Shown: piece after piece, positions 44,765 through 52,698 of the stretch
Position numbering within the stretch: position 1 is the first letter of the stretch
Layout: every line of letters starts with the position of its first letter
From: Haloarcula sp. CBA1127
GTDB taxonomy: Archaea; Halobacteriota; Halobacteria; Halobacteriales; Haloarculaceae
Direction: 5' to 3'
NCBI RefSeq assembly: GCF_001485575.1
Contig: NZ_BCNB01000006.1
Coordinates: forward strand, 124,001 to 188,000
DNA: 64,000 nucleotides
Position numbers and translations under genes: made by a program
The notes under the pieces: generated by a model
What the model saw: the letters and a program-made list of their open reading frames with translations, nothing else
Database searches by the model: none
Told to the model about the DNA's origin: nothing

Positions 44765-45345
44765 TGGTCTTCGAACAGGCGGTCGCTGATTGCTTTCAGG
44801 TTGTCCTCCCAGACGTCCTCAAGGATGGAATCGAACGTGTTGTTCACACGAACTCGTGACTCGCCGCTCTCGACGACGACACCGCCGAGGCAGTCCCGCT
44901 CACCGGCGTAGGTCGCGCCGTCGTAGTCATCGAGTACATCCTCGAGAAGCGACTGGTCCGACGCACGGCCGTACACCGACAGCTCGTCGCTGTCGTCGAA
45001 TTCATCGACAGCGGCGTCAAGCAGTGCGCGTGTCAGTTCCTCTCGTCGGTCCCCTTCGAGGGCCGCAAGCGCGTCCTCAACGTCGCCGTGAACGTCTTCG
45101 AGGATGTCACGCCGGGCGTTGAGTCGAGCCTGTTTGGCCTCGAGCTTTGCGGAGGAGAGTCGCTGCTCTCGCTCCTGCTCGATGGTCCGCTCGACCTCGG
45201 CCTCGCGTTCCTCGCGGATCTGGTCGGCGTCAGCCTCGGCGTCAGCGATTATCTCCTCGGCACGTTCGTCGGCCGCGTCGCTAATCTCCTGAGCACGCGC
45301 GCGGGCCTCGTCGCGGATGTCCTCTACGACTGTTTGAAGGCTCAT
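44761..45345 (-). CDS. atpE: A-type ATP synthase subunit E (peripheral stalk)
   Basis: A 194-residue peripheral-stalk subunit, MSLQTVVEDIRDEARARAQE. Residues ~1-95 are a long charged helix (ADERAEEIIADAEADADQIREE, then EREQRLSSAKLEAKQARLNA) that pairs with subunit H as a coiled-coil stator. The C-terminal ~90 residues form a globular domain that binds the top of the A3B3 head. Overlaps atpC by 4 bp. 22 bp after atpK. Confidence 0.94.
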   Translation of the reverse strand: MSLQTVVEDIRDEARARAQEISDAADERAEEIIADAEADADQIREEREAEVERTIEQEREQRLSSAKLEAKQARLNARRDILEDVHGDVEDALAALEGDRREELTRALLDAAVDEFDDSDELSVYGRASDQSLLEDVLDDYDGATYAGERDCLGGVVVESGESRVRVNNTFDSILEDVWEDNLKAISDRLFEDQ

Positions 45346-45367
45346 TATTGGAAAAGGGAGAGAGTGG

Positions 45368-45631
45368 TTACCCGAGGATGAAGACGACGACCAGCGCGAG
45401 AATGACGAGCGTTTCCGGCAGGACTGTCAGGATGAGCCCACGGCCGAACATGCTCTCGTCTTCTGCGATTGCGCCGACGGCGGCGGCCCCGATCCCACGC
45501 TCCGCATACCCCGAACCGAGCGCAGCCAGCCCGACAGCGAGGGCTGCAGCAGCTTCTCCCGGGATGGCCGGGGCAGCGGCGCCACCTTCTTGCAGTACAG
45601 CGTTGACAACGAGTGCGATAGTTTCTATCAT
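45368..45631 (-). CDS. atpK: A-type ATP synthase proteolipid subunit K
   Basis: An 87-residue two-helix proteolipid, MIETIALVVNAVLQEGGAAA. The second helix carries the ion-binding carboxylate Glu in LTVLPETLVILALVVVFIL; a Gly/Ala-rich first helix (AAAALAVGLAALGSGY) packs the ring. It forms the membrane rotor ring (c-ring). The ATG at 45631 is selected because the longer frame from 45754 would add a non-family, polar extension and cover the promoter region. Confidence 0.94.
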   Translation of the reverse strand: MIETIALVVNAVLQEGGAAAPAIPGEAAAALAVGLAALGSGYAERGIGAAAVGAIAEDESMFGRGLILTVLPETLVILALVVVFILG

Positions 45632-45849
45632 GTTGTTGAGATCCTCTCTGAGGTTGCTCGTGTCCGAACAGGCGTATGTGACTCCACGGACTTCATAAAG
45701 CTTCCCAAAACACTTCGTCAAGATGCTGTTCCGTGGGTTTAGCCGCGCTCTCAACCACGGTTGTCATCTGGTACCAGACACCGAGTGCGCGACAGTAGTG
45801 CAGTAGCTACCGGAGTACCGACAAATATCGGAAGTAAGGTCGATAGCGG
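45632..45849 (-). promoter_or_regulatory. 218-bp atpI-atpK gap with probable internal promoter
   Basis: The only sizeable gap between atpH and atpB. On the minus strand AAGCTTTATGAAG (plus 45689-45701) is a TATA-like box about 65 nt before the atpK ATG. An internal promoter here would raise synthesis of the proteolipid, which is needed in ~10 copies per enzyme. No reading frame in the gap is convincing. Confidence 0.5.
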
Positions 45850-48102
45850 TCAGTCGTCAGTGGTGTAGGCCCGCTCGTAGCCGAACGGGTTGTACCGCTT
45901 GCCGCCGCCCTCGAAGAACTTGCCGAAGAACTCCACGTATTCGAGACGCACACCCTGTAGTCCGGCACTGGTGATACCCAGTACGAGGACGAGGAGGTGC
46001 CCCAGCACAAGGACGAGCAGTCCTCCGACAAGACCAGCAATGCCCGAGTGCATCAGGCCACCGAACATGACCTCTGTGACTTCGTGGCCGTGGTAGACGC
46101 CTTCTTCGAGGTAGTAGCTCGGTGCGTGACTGATACCGAAGTGCCACGCTCCGTCGTCCGTGACGAACACACCGAAGAACAGCAGATTGACCACGAAGGC
46201 CATCCCGGCCTTCGCCAGGAGCACTGCTGCCAGTCGCGTGTACGATAGCACGTTCACGAACACGTTGAGGAACTCGACGACTTCGATGGGGTCAGCGAGC
46301 GCCAGCAACACGAGGCCGGCGAAAAACACCAGCAACCACGCTGATATCGGGAACCCACCGACACTGAACAGGTCGATAGCCGGGAGCCCGGCGAAGCCGA
46401 GCGGGAACGGGTTCCCAGCAAAGATGCCTTCCTCAGCGGTGTAGAGGAAGTCCGGTGCCGAGCCCGCTGCGCCGGAGAACACCCAGGCCCAGAGGCCAAA
46501 CAGCATCAGGAGCCAGGAGCCGCTCTCGGTGACAGCGTCCCAGAGGCCGTGGTTCAGGTTCTCGATGAAGTCGAACGTCCACCCCACAGCGAGGTGGAGC
46601 ATCCCGGCCAGGAGGCTCAGCGTCAGCCATCCGATAGCGTACTCGCCGTACGCCGGCTGCAGTCCCTTGTGGAACGGCGCTCCTTCGAACCCGAGGGCAG
46701 GCCACACGACGTTCGAGATTGTGTGCAGGCCGAAGATCTCGCCGTACAGCAGCCCAAACAGCATCGTGAATCCACCGGCCCACATTCCGACGCCCCCGAG
46801 ACTTTTCAGCACATCGCTGTCAACCGCTGAGTACAGCCCGTAGCCAAGCGCGAGGTACAGCAGTCCATACCCGACGTCACCGATCATGAACCCGAAGAAG
46901 GCCGGGAACGTCAGGAAGAAGGCAACCGTCGGGTCGAACTCACCGTATTTCGGCCGGTTGACGACCTCGACGAGGTCCTCGAAGGGTCGGACGCCGCTCG
47001 GGTTATCCTGAATGACGGGCGGCGCGTCGTCACCCATCGTGATGACGCCACCGTCAGCGACGGTTTCCTGCGGTTGGCTCTCGCTCTCCGGCTCGGGAGC
47101 ATCGACGGAACTGCCGACGGGTTCGCCGCCGTTGCCGCCTTCCCGCTCGACTTCCTCGTGGGACTCTGCGTGCCCCTCGCTGTCGTACTCGGCGATTTCG
47201 ATCCGGTCGATGTCGACAGCATCGCCGACAGCGCTCGAAAGAGCCCGCTCGAATGCCTCGTAGCGCTCGTTCGGAATCCAGCCCTCAGCGATGAAGGCGT
47301 TTTCCGTCGTTGCGAAGGTGAGTGGCGCTTCGCCCTTCTGGGCCTCGATAGCCAGTTTCTCCTCGGCCGCAAGCAGGAATCCGGCGTGGTCGAGGCGGAG
47401 TTCGTTGAGTTCGTCCTCAACAGTCGAGAGCTTCGATTCGAGCTGTTGTTTCTCGTGTTCCAGCTCTTCGAGATACGCCGTCGGGTCGCCGTCACCCTCG
47501 GGGACTTCGAGTCGGGAGAACGTCGCCCCAACCAGTGCGTCCTGCAGGTCGTCTTCTTCGGCCTGTGCGAACACGGCGACGACGCTGTCCTCAGTGAACA
47601 GCTCGAACGTCCCGACATCGCTATCTGCGAGGACAGCCTCGATCTCGTCGCTGTCGCCCTCGCCGACGACGACTGACAGCGAGTCGTAGCCACGGAGCAG
47701 GTCGAGATCTATGCCCAGCGCAACGAACGGCGCCATCGTGTTGATCTGGTCCTCGACGGCCCGGAGTTCGTCACGGACCTCGTCGCGCCGGTCGTCGAGT
47801 TCGTTGACTGCCGTCCGAACCTCATCGAGTTGCTCCTCAATCGCCTCGTCTGTGACGACCCGCGTCGGACCGGCGTCCTCTTCACTGACACCCAGAATGG
47901 ACTGCAGTGAGCGGACCGTGACGAGCTTGTCCGAGACCTCGTTGGTTCCGTCGAGCGAGTTCCCGGGTTCGAATCCGTCCCAGGAGCCGTCGTACTCGGT
48001 GACGTGGAGCATATCGAGGTCGTGGACGGCCTCGATAGTCTGCTCCATCGCGCGTTTCGACCCCGTCACCGAGACGCGGCACATCTTCTCAGGTCTGAGC
48101 AT
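45850..48102 (-). CDS. atpI: A-type ATP synthase subunit I (membrane stator)
   Basis: A 750-residue protein, MLRPEKMCRVSVTGSKRAME. Residues 1-~390 are cytoplasmic with coiled coils (LDDRRDEVRDELRAVEDQIN; EELEHEKQQLESKLSTVEDEL) and an acidic haloarchaeal insertion near 310-350 (EGGNGGEPVGSSVDAPEPES). Residues ~390-750 hold seven or eight helices with the essential Arg in VLSYTRLAAVLLAKAGMAF. It supplies the proton half-channels next to the proteolipid ring. It overlaps atpH by 14 bp at its start. Confidence 0.95.
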   Translation of the reverse strand: MLRPEKMCRVSVTGSKRAMEQTIEAVHDLDMLHVTEYDGSWDGFEPGNSLDGTNEVSDKLVTVRSLQSILGVSEEDAGPTRVVTDEAIEEQLDEVRTAVNELDDRRDEVRDELRAVEDQINTMAPFVALGIDLDLLRGYDSLSVVVGEGDSDEIEAVLADSDVGTFELFTEDSVVAVFAQAEEDDLQDALVGATFSRLEVPEGDGDPTAYLEELEHEKQQLESKLSTVEDELNELRLDHAGFLLAAEEKLAIEAQKGEAPLTFATTENAFIAEGWIPNERYEAFERALSSAVGDAVDIDRIEIAEYDSEGHAESHEEVEREGGNGGEPVGSSVDAPEPESESQPQETVADGGVITMGDDAPPVIQDNPSGVRPFEDLVEVVNRPKYGEFDPTVAFFLTFPAFFGFMIGDVGYGLLYLALGYGLYSAVDSDVLKSLGGVGMWAGGFTMLFGLLYGEIFGLHTISNVVWPALGFEGAPFHKGLQPAYGEYAIGWLTLSLLAGMLHLAVGWTFDFIENLNHGLWDAVTESGSWLLMLFGLWAWVFSGAAGSAPDFLYTAEEGIFAGNPFPLGFAGLPAIDLFSVGGFPISAWLLVFFAGLVLLALADPIEVVEFLNVFVNVLSYTRLAAVLLAKAGMAFVVNLLFFGVFVTDDGAWHFGISHAPSYYLEEGVYHGHEVTEVMFGGLMHSGIAGLVGGLLVLVLGHLLVLVLGITSAGLQGVRLEYVEFFGKFFEGGGKRYNPFGYERAYTTDD

Positions 48103-48421
48103 GCACCGCCTCCTCGAACAGGTCTGTGACGTATTCGACTACCTCGTCGATCTGTTCACTTGCCTGCTGTTCGAGGTCGTCGCGAGCGCTCTCACCGTCT
48201 TCGATGATTTGCTCGCGTTCGGCCTCGATCTCTTCGCGAGCCGCTTCGAGACGATCCTCTGCGGCCGCCTCGGCCTCTTCCCGCGCAGAGTCGCGGATCT
48301 CGTCAGCCTCCTCGCGAGCCTCCGCGATGCGGTCTTCGCGGTCTTGTTCGGCCTCTTCGACGATCTCGTCGGCCTCCTGCTCGGCCTCCTGTATCCTGTC
48401 AAGAACTTCTGGCCGTGGCAT
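48089..48421 (-). CDS. atpH: A-type ATP synthase subunit H
   Basis: A 110-residue, almost wholly charged coiled-coil peripheral-stalk subunit, MPRPEVLDRIQEAEQEADEI, with Glu/Ala/Arg-rich heptad repeats to residue ~95. It pairs with subunit E as a stator. It is the first gene of the leftward atp cluster. The 14-bp overlap with atpI indicates coupled translation. The gene is divergent from the methyltransferase gene; a hairpin (48471-48496) lies between them. Confidence 0.92.
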   Translation of the reverse strand: MPRPEVLDRIQEAEQEADEIVEEAEQDREDRIAEAREEADEIRDSAREEAEAAAEDRLEAAREEIEAEREQIIEDGESARDDLEQQASEQIDEVVEYVTDLFEEAVHAQT

Positions 48422-48470
48422 TCTCTAATCACGTGAGCGTTGCCAGAGCGGCTATTTGGTAGTTGCGAAG

Positions 48471-48496
48471 TTTCCCTGTGTGACAGACAGGGGAAA
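48471..48496. promoter_or_regulatory. Inverted repeat between atpH and the methyltransferase gene
   Basis: TTTCCCTGT (48471-48479) and ACAGGGGAAA (48487-48496) pair except for one extra G, with a 7-nt loop. It lies ~50 nt from the atpH start and ~41 nt from the methyltransferase start, so it is well placed to regulate either or both divergent promoters. Confidence 0.5.
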
Positions 48497-48536
48497 ATCC
48501 GGGGAATTATGACCGCCAAGTCCTAAACTGGCAGTA

Positions 48537-49157
48537 ATGGGAGTCCTCGAGAACAAGGCCCGCGCGCGGACGTTCTACAAGTATCTCTCGAAGGTGTACG
48601 ACCAGATCAACCCCTTCATCTGGGACGAACGGATGCGCGACGAGGCGATCGCAATGCTCGACCTTTCGCCCGACGACAAGGTCCTCGATGTCGGCTGTGG
48701 CACCGGCTTCGCCACTGAGGGGCTGCTCGAACACGTCGATACGGTGTACGGGCTCGACCAGAGCCCCCACCAGCTCTCGAAAGCCTTCGAGAAGTTCGGG
48801 AAGTTCGGTGACGTACGCTACCACCTCGGTGACGCCGAACGACTCCCGTTCAAGGATGACAGTTTCGACGCGGTGTGGTCCTCGGGGTCTATTGAGTACT
48901 GGCCCAACCCCGTCGACGCGCTTGCTGAGTGCCGCCGACTGACCAAACCCGGTGGCAAGGTCCTCATCGTCGGCCCCGACTACCCGAACTCAAGTGTCTT
49001 CCAGAAGATGGCCGATGCCATCATGCTGTTTTACGACGAGGAGGAAGCCGACCGGATGTTCACTGAGGCCGGGTACGAGGACTTCGAACATCACATTCAA
49101 CAGTCCCGGCCGGGCAGTCCGCGTGCGATCACAACGATTGCAGAAGTCCCCGAGTAA
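48537..49157 (+). CDS. SAM-dependent methyltransferase, quinone (MPBQ/menaquinone) type
   Basis: A 206-residue methyltransferase, MGVLENKARARTFYKYLSKV. SAM-binding motif I is VLDVGCGTGFATEGLL near residue 45; then YGLDQSPHQLSKA, GDAERLPF and the family-specific SIEYWPNPVDALAECRRLTKPGG and VGPDYPNSS. DQSPHQL and SIEYWP-P are shared with plant VTE3 (2-methyl-6-phytylbenzoquinone methyltransferase), for which an archaeal origin has been proposed. In haloarchaea it most likely methylates a menaquinone precursor. Its last 57 bp are repeated downstream (49257-49313). Confidence 0.87.
   Translation: MGVLENKARARTFYKYLSKVYDQINPFIWDERMRDEAIAMLDLSPDDKVLDVGCGTGFATEGLLEHVDTVYGLDQSPHQLSKAFEKFGKFGDVRYHLGDAERLPFKDDSFDAVWSSGSIEYWPNPVDALAECRRLTKPGGKVLIVGPDYPNSSVFQKMADAIMLFYDEEEADRMFTEAGYEDFEHHIQQSRPGSPRAITTIAEVPE
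49101..49157 (+). repeat. Direct repeat, copy 1 (3' end of methyltransferase gene)
   Basis: These 57 bp end at the stop codon of the methyltransferase gene and recur at 49257-49313 with five differences, all synonymous (CGG/CGA, CCG/CCA, CGT/CGC, GTC/GTA, GAG/GAA). Both copies encode QSRPGSPRAITTIAEVPE and a stop codon. Homology does not continue past the stop. Confidence 0.9.
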
Positions 49158-49256
49158 TCGCTTCGGGCACGAGCAAAGCGAGTGGCCGCTTTTTCGCCCA
49201 CGTTTTTACGGGGAGCGGTGACCAAAGGTCACCCGAGCCGGAAAAAGGTGGTTTGA
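49158..49256. repeat. Intergenic palindromic element, copy B, between direct repeats
   Basis: A 99-bp segment between the two copies of the gene end. It has GAGCAAAGCGAGTGG (49171-49185), CTTTTTCGCCCACGTTTTT (49189-49207), a perfect 7-bp hairpin GGTGACC/GGTCACC (49217-49233, AAA loop) and GAAAAAGGTGGTTT (49241-49254). The first 19 and the later 13 bases match copy A at 13342-13425, where the central hairpin is different. Confidence 0.7.
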
Positions 49257-49313
49257 CAGTCCCGACCGGGCAGTCCACGCGCGATCACAACGATTGCAGA
49301 AGTACCCGAATAA
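49257..49313 (+). repeat. Direct repeat, copy 2 (vestigial methyltransferase 3' end)
   Basis: 57 bp, 52 identical to 49101-49157, still encoding the same 18 residues and stop in the matching frame, but without a gene in front. The spacing between copies is 156 bp (a multiple of three). It looks like the original gene end displaced by insertion or recombination. Confidence 0.88.
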
Positions 49314-49339
49314 CAGCGAGTCTCACTTTTCCTGCGTCG

Positions 49340-50572
49340 CTACACTGACCCACTGACAGGCACTCGAACCCGGTCGCCGTCCTGTGTGATGGCAGTAACC
49401 GTGTACTCCCCACGGGGTTCGACCGTCCAGAGGGCACCGTCTGTGCCAGTCGTGCCGATTCGTTTACCGTTTATTTTGACGGTCGCATCGGCCGTAGCGC
49501 CTGTGCTGTTGTCGCTGACCGTGACAAGCAGCGGTCCGGACTCGAAGGACTGCTCGACTCGGACGCGAACTGACTGGTTCACGTTCGTCGCTACTTCCGA
49601 CCGGTCGACCGTCGTCAGGTCGAGGGTCTGGGTTTCGTAGAAAACGTTTCTCGTGCCGCCGTCGAGATACGCAGTCAGCCGTCCGTTCGGATGGTCGGCC
49701 TGGATCTGGTAGATAGCACTCCGGCCGTACGTCTGAACAGACGGGTACTGCTCGCTGTAGAGCCATGGATAGAGGCTCTCAGCCCGCGTGTTGACCGCAC
49801 CGAGGGAGTCGTTAGTCTGTGCGAACTGGTCGACTGCCGTCTGTTCGCGGTCCTGACCGAGATATGTCTCGCGTGTGTACTGGCCGTCCGAGACCGTCGA
49901 CAGCATATACCCCTCCAGTGATGCTTCGACGTACACCGCATTCGGCTCAGTCTCACCGGCGGTTTCAGCACTGATACGCTGGCTTATCGGGCCGCGATAC
50001 GTCTTGAGCACGCCCCTGTTGTTTTCCAGGCGGAAGCGCTGAGCCGGTGAGAGTGAGTAGTCCGGTGCGGTGCCGGCGGTCGCCCGAATCCGATCAAGCC
50101 GGGTGGCCAGCTGACGGGACTCAGCGTCGATCAATGCCAGCTGCCGCAGGAACTCCGTAGCGGTTATAGTACCGCTGGCGTACTGCTGGATGGCGGCCTC
50201 GTTCCGTTGTTCCAGACTCGTTCGCTGGCTTTCGATATCAGTCAATGTCTCGTCGACGAGACGGTCGCGAGCGGCCTCGCTGTCCTGCTGGAAAAACTGC
50301 CGTTCGAACGTCGTCGTCGCGTAGTCGCTCCGGAGGTCACTGGATCCGGCTGCAACCGCGACACCGACATCGATCGAGGATCGGTTGTACGTCGTTGACC
50401 TGACGTCGCTGGCCGGGATAGCGAGATGGTTCGTCGTGTTGTCGACGGCCGTGATCTGTGGCAACTGATTGCTACCGTCAGCGGTCTGGGCCGGCGAGGC
50501 GAACCCAGTCACTGGGGCAGCCACGGAGACGACCATGAGGAGGATCACACCGACTGCGGGGAGGGGACGCAT
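49340..50572 (-). CDS. Secreted haloarchaeal protein (DUF7096/DUF7094-like)
   Basis: About 410 residues from ATG 50572 (or 50578). An N-terminal Sec signal (MRPLPAVGVILLMVVSVAAPVTGFASP) is followed by an extracellular region: helical (SEAARDRLVDETLTDIESQR; ATEFLRQLALIDAESRQLA) to ~residue 180, then beta-rich, ending in a small Ig/carboxypeptidase-regulatory-like fold (ATVKINGKRIGTTGTDGALW). No C-terminal anchor is visible. Haloarchaeal genomes pair this protein with a membrane-anchored regulator, as here (divergent, next gene). Confidence 0.78.
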   Translation of the reverse strand: MRPLPAVGVILLMVVSVAAPVTGFASPAQTADGSNQLPQITAVDNTTNHLAIPASDVRSTTYNRSSIDVGVAVAAGSSDLRSDYATTTFERQFFQQDSEAARDRLVDETLTDIESQRTSLEQRNEAAIQQYASGTITATEFLRQLALIDAESRQLATRLDRIRATAGTAPDYSLSPAQRFRLENNRGVLKTYRGPISQRISAETAGETEPNAVYVEASLEGYMLSTVSDGQYTRETYLGQDREQTAVDQFAQTNDSLGAVNTRAESLYPWLYSEQYPSVQTYGRSAIYQIQADHPNGRLTAYLDGGTRNVFYETQTLDLTTVDRSEVATNVNQSVRVRVEQSFESGPLLVTVSDNSTGATADATVKINGKRIGTTGTDGALWTVEPRGEYTVTAITQDGDRVRVPVSGSV

Positions 50573-50726
50573 CAGCATCGGATACTCGCCCACCGTACAA
50601 AAATCTCCCCATTCTCCATATCTCAATAATTGCCTGAGAAGGCACTAGACCTTTCAAAGCGTCCGCTGACGTTTTATTCTTGGATGGAAAGGGTTTTGCC
50701 CCCAGAACGTTCATCGGTGAACGAGA

Positions 50727-51821
50727 ATGACCCCGCGGGTTTCAGGTGCCCTCCTCCTCCTTGTCCTGTTTGCCCTGTTGGCGACCCCGCCGCTTGCGAC
50801 AGCGGCGGCGACGGATGATGTTCCCGCCCAACAGACGACCGGGACACCGGCACCGGTCGCGGAGAACACAACGTTCGCCCTCCAGATACAGTCAAACGGC
50901 GACGCCAAGTGGACGATAACGGACACCTATGCGCTTGACGAAGCTGAGACTGAGTGGTTTAGAGACACCGGTGAGCAGTTCGCCAGCGAGGACACCGAGG
51001 CAGTGTGGCTGCCGGCGTTCCGGGAGGCGAGCGACGAGGCCAGTGCCGCCACCGGCCGCGAGATGGAGATTACCGACGTCAACCGTCGGTACGAGGTGTC
51101 AGACCGCAAGGGGCAACTGATCCTCGAGTTTACGTGGACGAACTTCGCGGTCGTCACCGACGAGAACATCGTCGTCGGGGACGCGTTCAATTCAACGGAC
51201 GGCACGTGGTTTGGGACACTGACCGCCGACCAGCGGTTCGTCATCTCGCCACCGCCCGGATACGGGGTGGAAAGTGCCCCGAGCGCCGTCGACGACGGAA
51301 AGCTGATTTTCGAGGGGCGACGGACGTTCGAGCCCGGGTACCTGTCCGTCGTTTACACTGGCGAACAACCGACTACCCAGACGCCGTCAGAAACCCCGGC
51401 ATCGATGTTTGGCGGCGTCGACTCGACCTGGATCGGCGGGGTCGTGCTGATGGTGCTGCTCGTCGGGGCCGTCGGTTACATGTTCAAGACCGGATACACC
51501 GACGCGCTTCCATCGGTCGCAGCCGGGACCGACGACGGAGACGACAGCGCCGGGGCGGCAGCCCCAGCGAGCGACACCGCGGCCTCGGACGATGTCGACG
51601 TCGAACTCCTGAGCGATGAGGAACGCGTTGAGCGGCTCCTCGAAGAGAACGGCGGACGGATGAAGCAGGCCCGCATCGTCTCCGAGACCGGGTGGTCGAA
51701 CGCGAAGGTGTCGCAGTTGCTCTCAGCGATGGACGAGGAGGGCCGCATCGACAAACTCCGTATCGGTCGGGAGAACCTCATTTCGTTCCCGGACGAGGAT
51801 ATCACCGACTTCGACGAGTAA
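50727..51821 (+). CDS. Membrane-anchored winged-helix regulator with extracellular domain (DUF7345/DUF7343-like)
   Basis: A 364-residue protein. Signal peptide at residues 1-28 (RVSGALLLLVLFALLATPPLA), an extracellular beta-rich domain to ~225 (TFALQIQSNGDAKWTITDTY; AEWFRDTGEQF-like), one membrane helix near 231-250 (STWIGGVVLMVLLVGAVGYMF), then a cytoplasmic acidic linker and a winged helix at ~295-360 (DEERVERLLEENGGRMKQAR; VSETGWSNAKVSQLLSAMDE). This topology makes it a membrane-tethered transcription regulator. A TATA-like box (GTTTTATTC, ~50670) and a small inverted repeat (GTTCA/TGAAC, 50709-50722) precede it. Confidence 0.85.
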   Translation: MTPRVSGALLLLVLFALLATPPLATAAATDDVPAQQTTGTPAPVAENTTFALQIQSNGDAKWTITDTYALDEAETEWFRDTGEQFASEDTEAVWLPAFREASDEASAATGREMEITDVNRRYEVSDRKGQLILEFTWTNFAVVTDENIVVGDAFNSTDGTWFGTLTADQRFVISPPPGYGVESAPSAVDDGKLIFEGRRTFEPGYLSVVYTGEQPTTQTPSETPASMFGGVDSTWIGGVVLMVLLVGAVGYMFKTGYTDALPSVAAGTDDGDDSAGAAAPASDTAASDDVDVELLSDEERVERLLEENGGRMKQARIVSETGWSNAKVSQLLSAMDEEGRIDKLRIGRENLISFPDEDITDFDE

Positions 51822-51906
51822 CCGACGGGACGACCTGAGTGTAAACAAGCCGGGCGTGGTTTCTGGTTCGAAAACGTTTATTCGCTGTCCGGTCGGACGT
51901 TCCAGC

Positions 51907-52698
51907 ATGAAAATCCTTGTCACGGTAAAGGAGGTGGCAGCCGTCGACGACGAGTTCGAGATCGACGGACTCGCTATCGACGACCGGTACGTCACAGCCG
52001 ACCTCAACGAGTGGGACGAGTACGCTGTCGAAGCGGCCGTCCAAATAAAGGAGGCTCACGACGACGTCGAGGTCGTCACCGCCACTATCGGCCCGTCCGA
52101 GACGGACGAAACGATCCGGCAAGCGTTGGCGAAGGGGGCCGACCGCGCCATCCGGGTCTGGGACGAAGCGCTCGATGACGCCGGCCTGCTAGACCCCGAG
52201 ACGAAGGCAGAAGTGCTGGCCGCCGTCGCTGCCGAGGAAGACCCCGATCTGGTGCTGACCGGCGTCCAGTCCGCCGACGATGGGTTTGGGGCGACCGGTG
52301 TCACGCTGGCCGACAAGCTCGATATGGAGTGGGGCGCTGTCGTCAACAACCTCGACCTCGATCTGGAGGCAGGTGTCGCCAGCGTCCATCGGGAACTGGA
52401 AGGCGGCGTCGAGGAACTCACCGACATCGAGATCCCTGCCGTACTGACGATACAGACCGGGATCAACGACCCCCGCTACGCGAGTCTTCGAGGCATCCGG
52501 CAGGCCCAGAGCAAGGAGCTCGCGGAGTACAGCCTGACAGATATCGGTCTCGACGCGGCCGGGATTGAAAGCCCGCTGGAACAGACCTCGCTGTACGAGC
52601 CTGAAACCGAGGGCGATGCGACGGTGTTCGAGGGGAGTCCCGAGGAGACGGCAGCCGAGTTGGCTGAACTGCTCGCGGAGAAGGGGGTGACCAGCTAA
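51907..52698 (+). CDS. etfB: Electron transfer flavoprotein subunit beta
   Basis: A 263-residue ETF beta subunit, MKILVTVKEVAAVDDEFEID. Conserved segments are LNEWDEYAVEAAVQIKEAHD, the AMP/FAD-binding loop VLTGVQSADDGFGATGVTLAD near residue 118, and the recognition loop TIQTGINDPRYASLRGIRQA. It takes electrons from acyl-CoA dehydrogenases and passes them on. A TATA box (CGTTTATTC, ~51876) lies ~28 nt upstream. It overlaps etfA by one base (TAATG). Confidence 0.94.
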   Translation: MKILVTVKEVAAVDDEFEIDGLAIDDRYVTADLNEWDEYAVEAAVQIKEAHDDVEVVTATIGPSETDETIRQALAKGADRAIRVWDEALDDAGLLDPETKAEVLAAVAAEEDPDLVLTGVQSADDGFGATGVTLADKLDMEWGAVVNNLDLDLEAGVASVHRELEGGVEELTDIEIPAVLTIQTGINDPRYASLRGIRQAQSKELAEYSLTDIGLDAAGIESPLEQTSLYEPETEGDATVFEGSPEETAAELAELLAEKGVTS

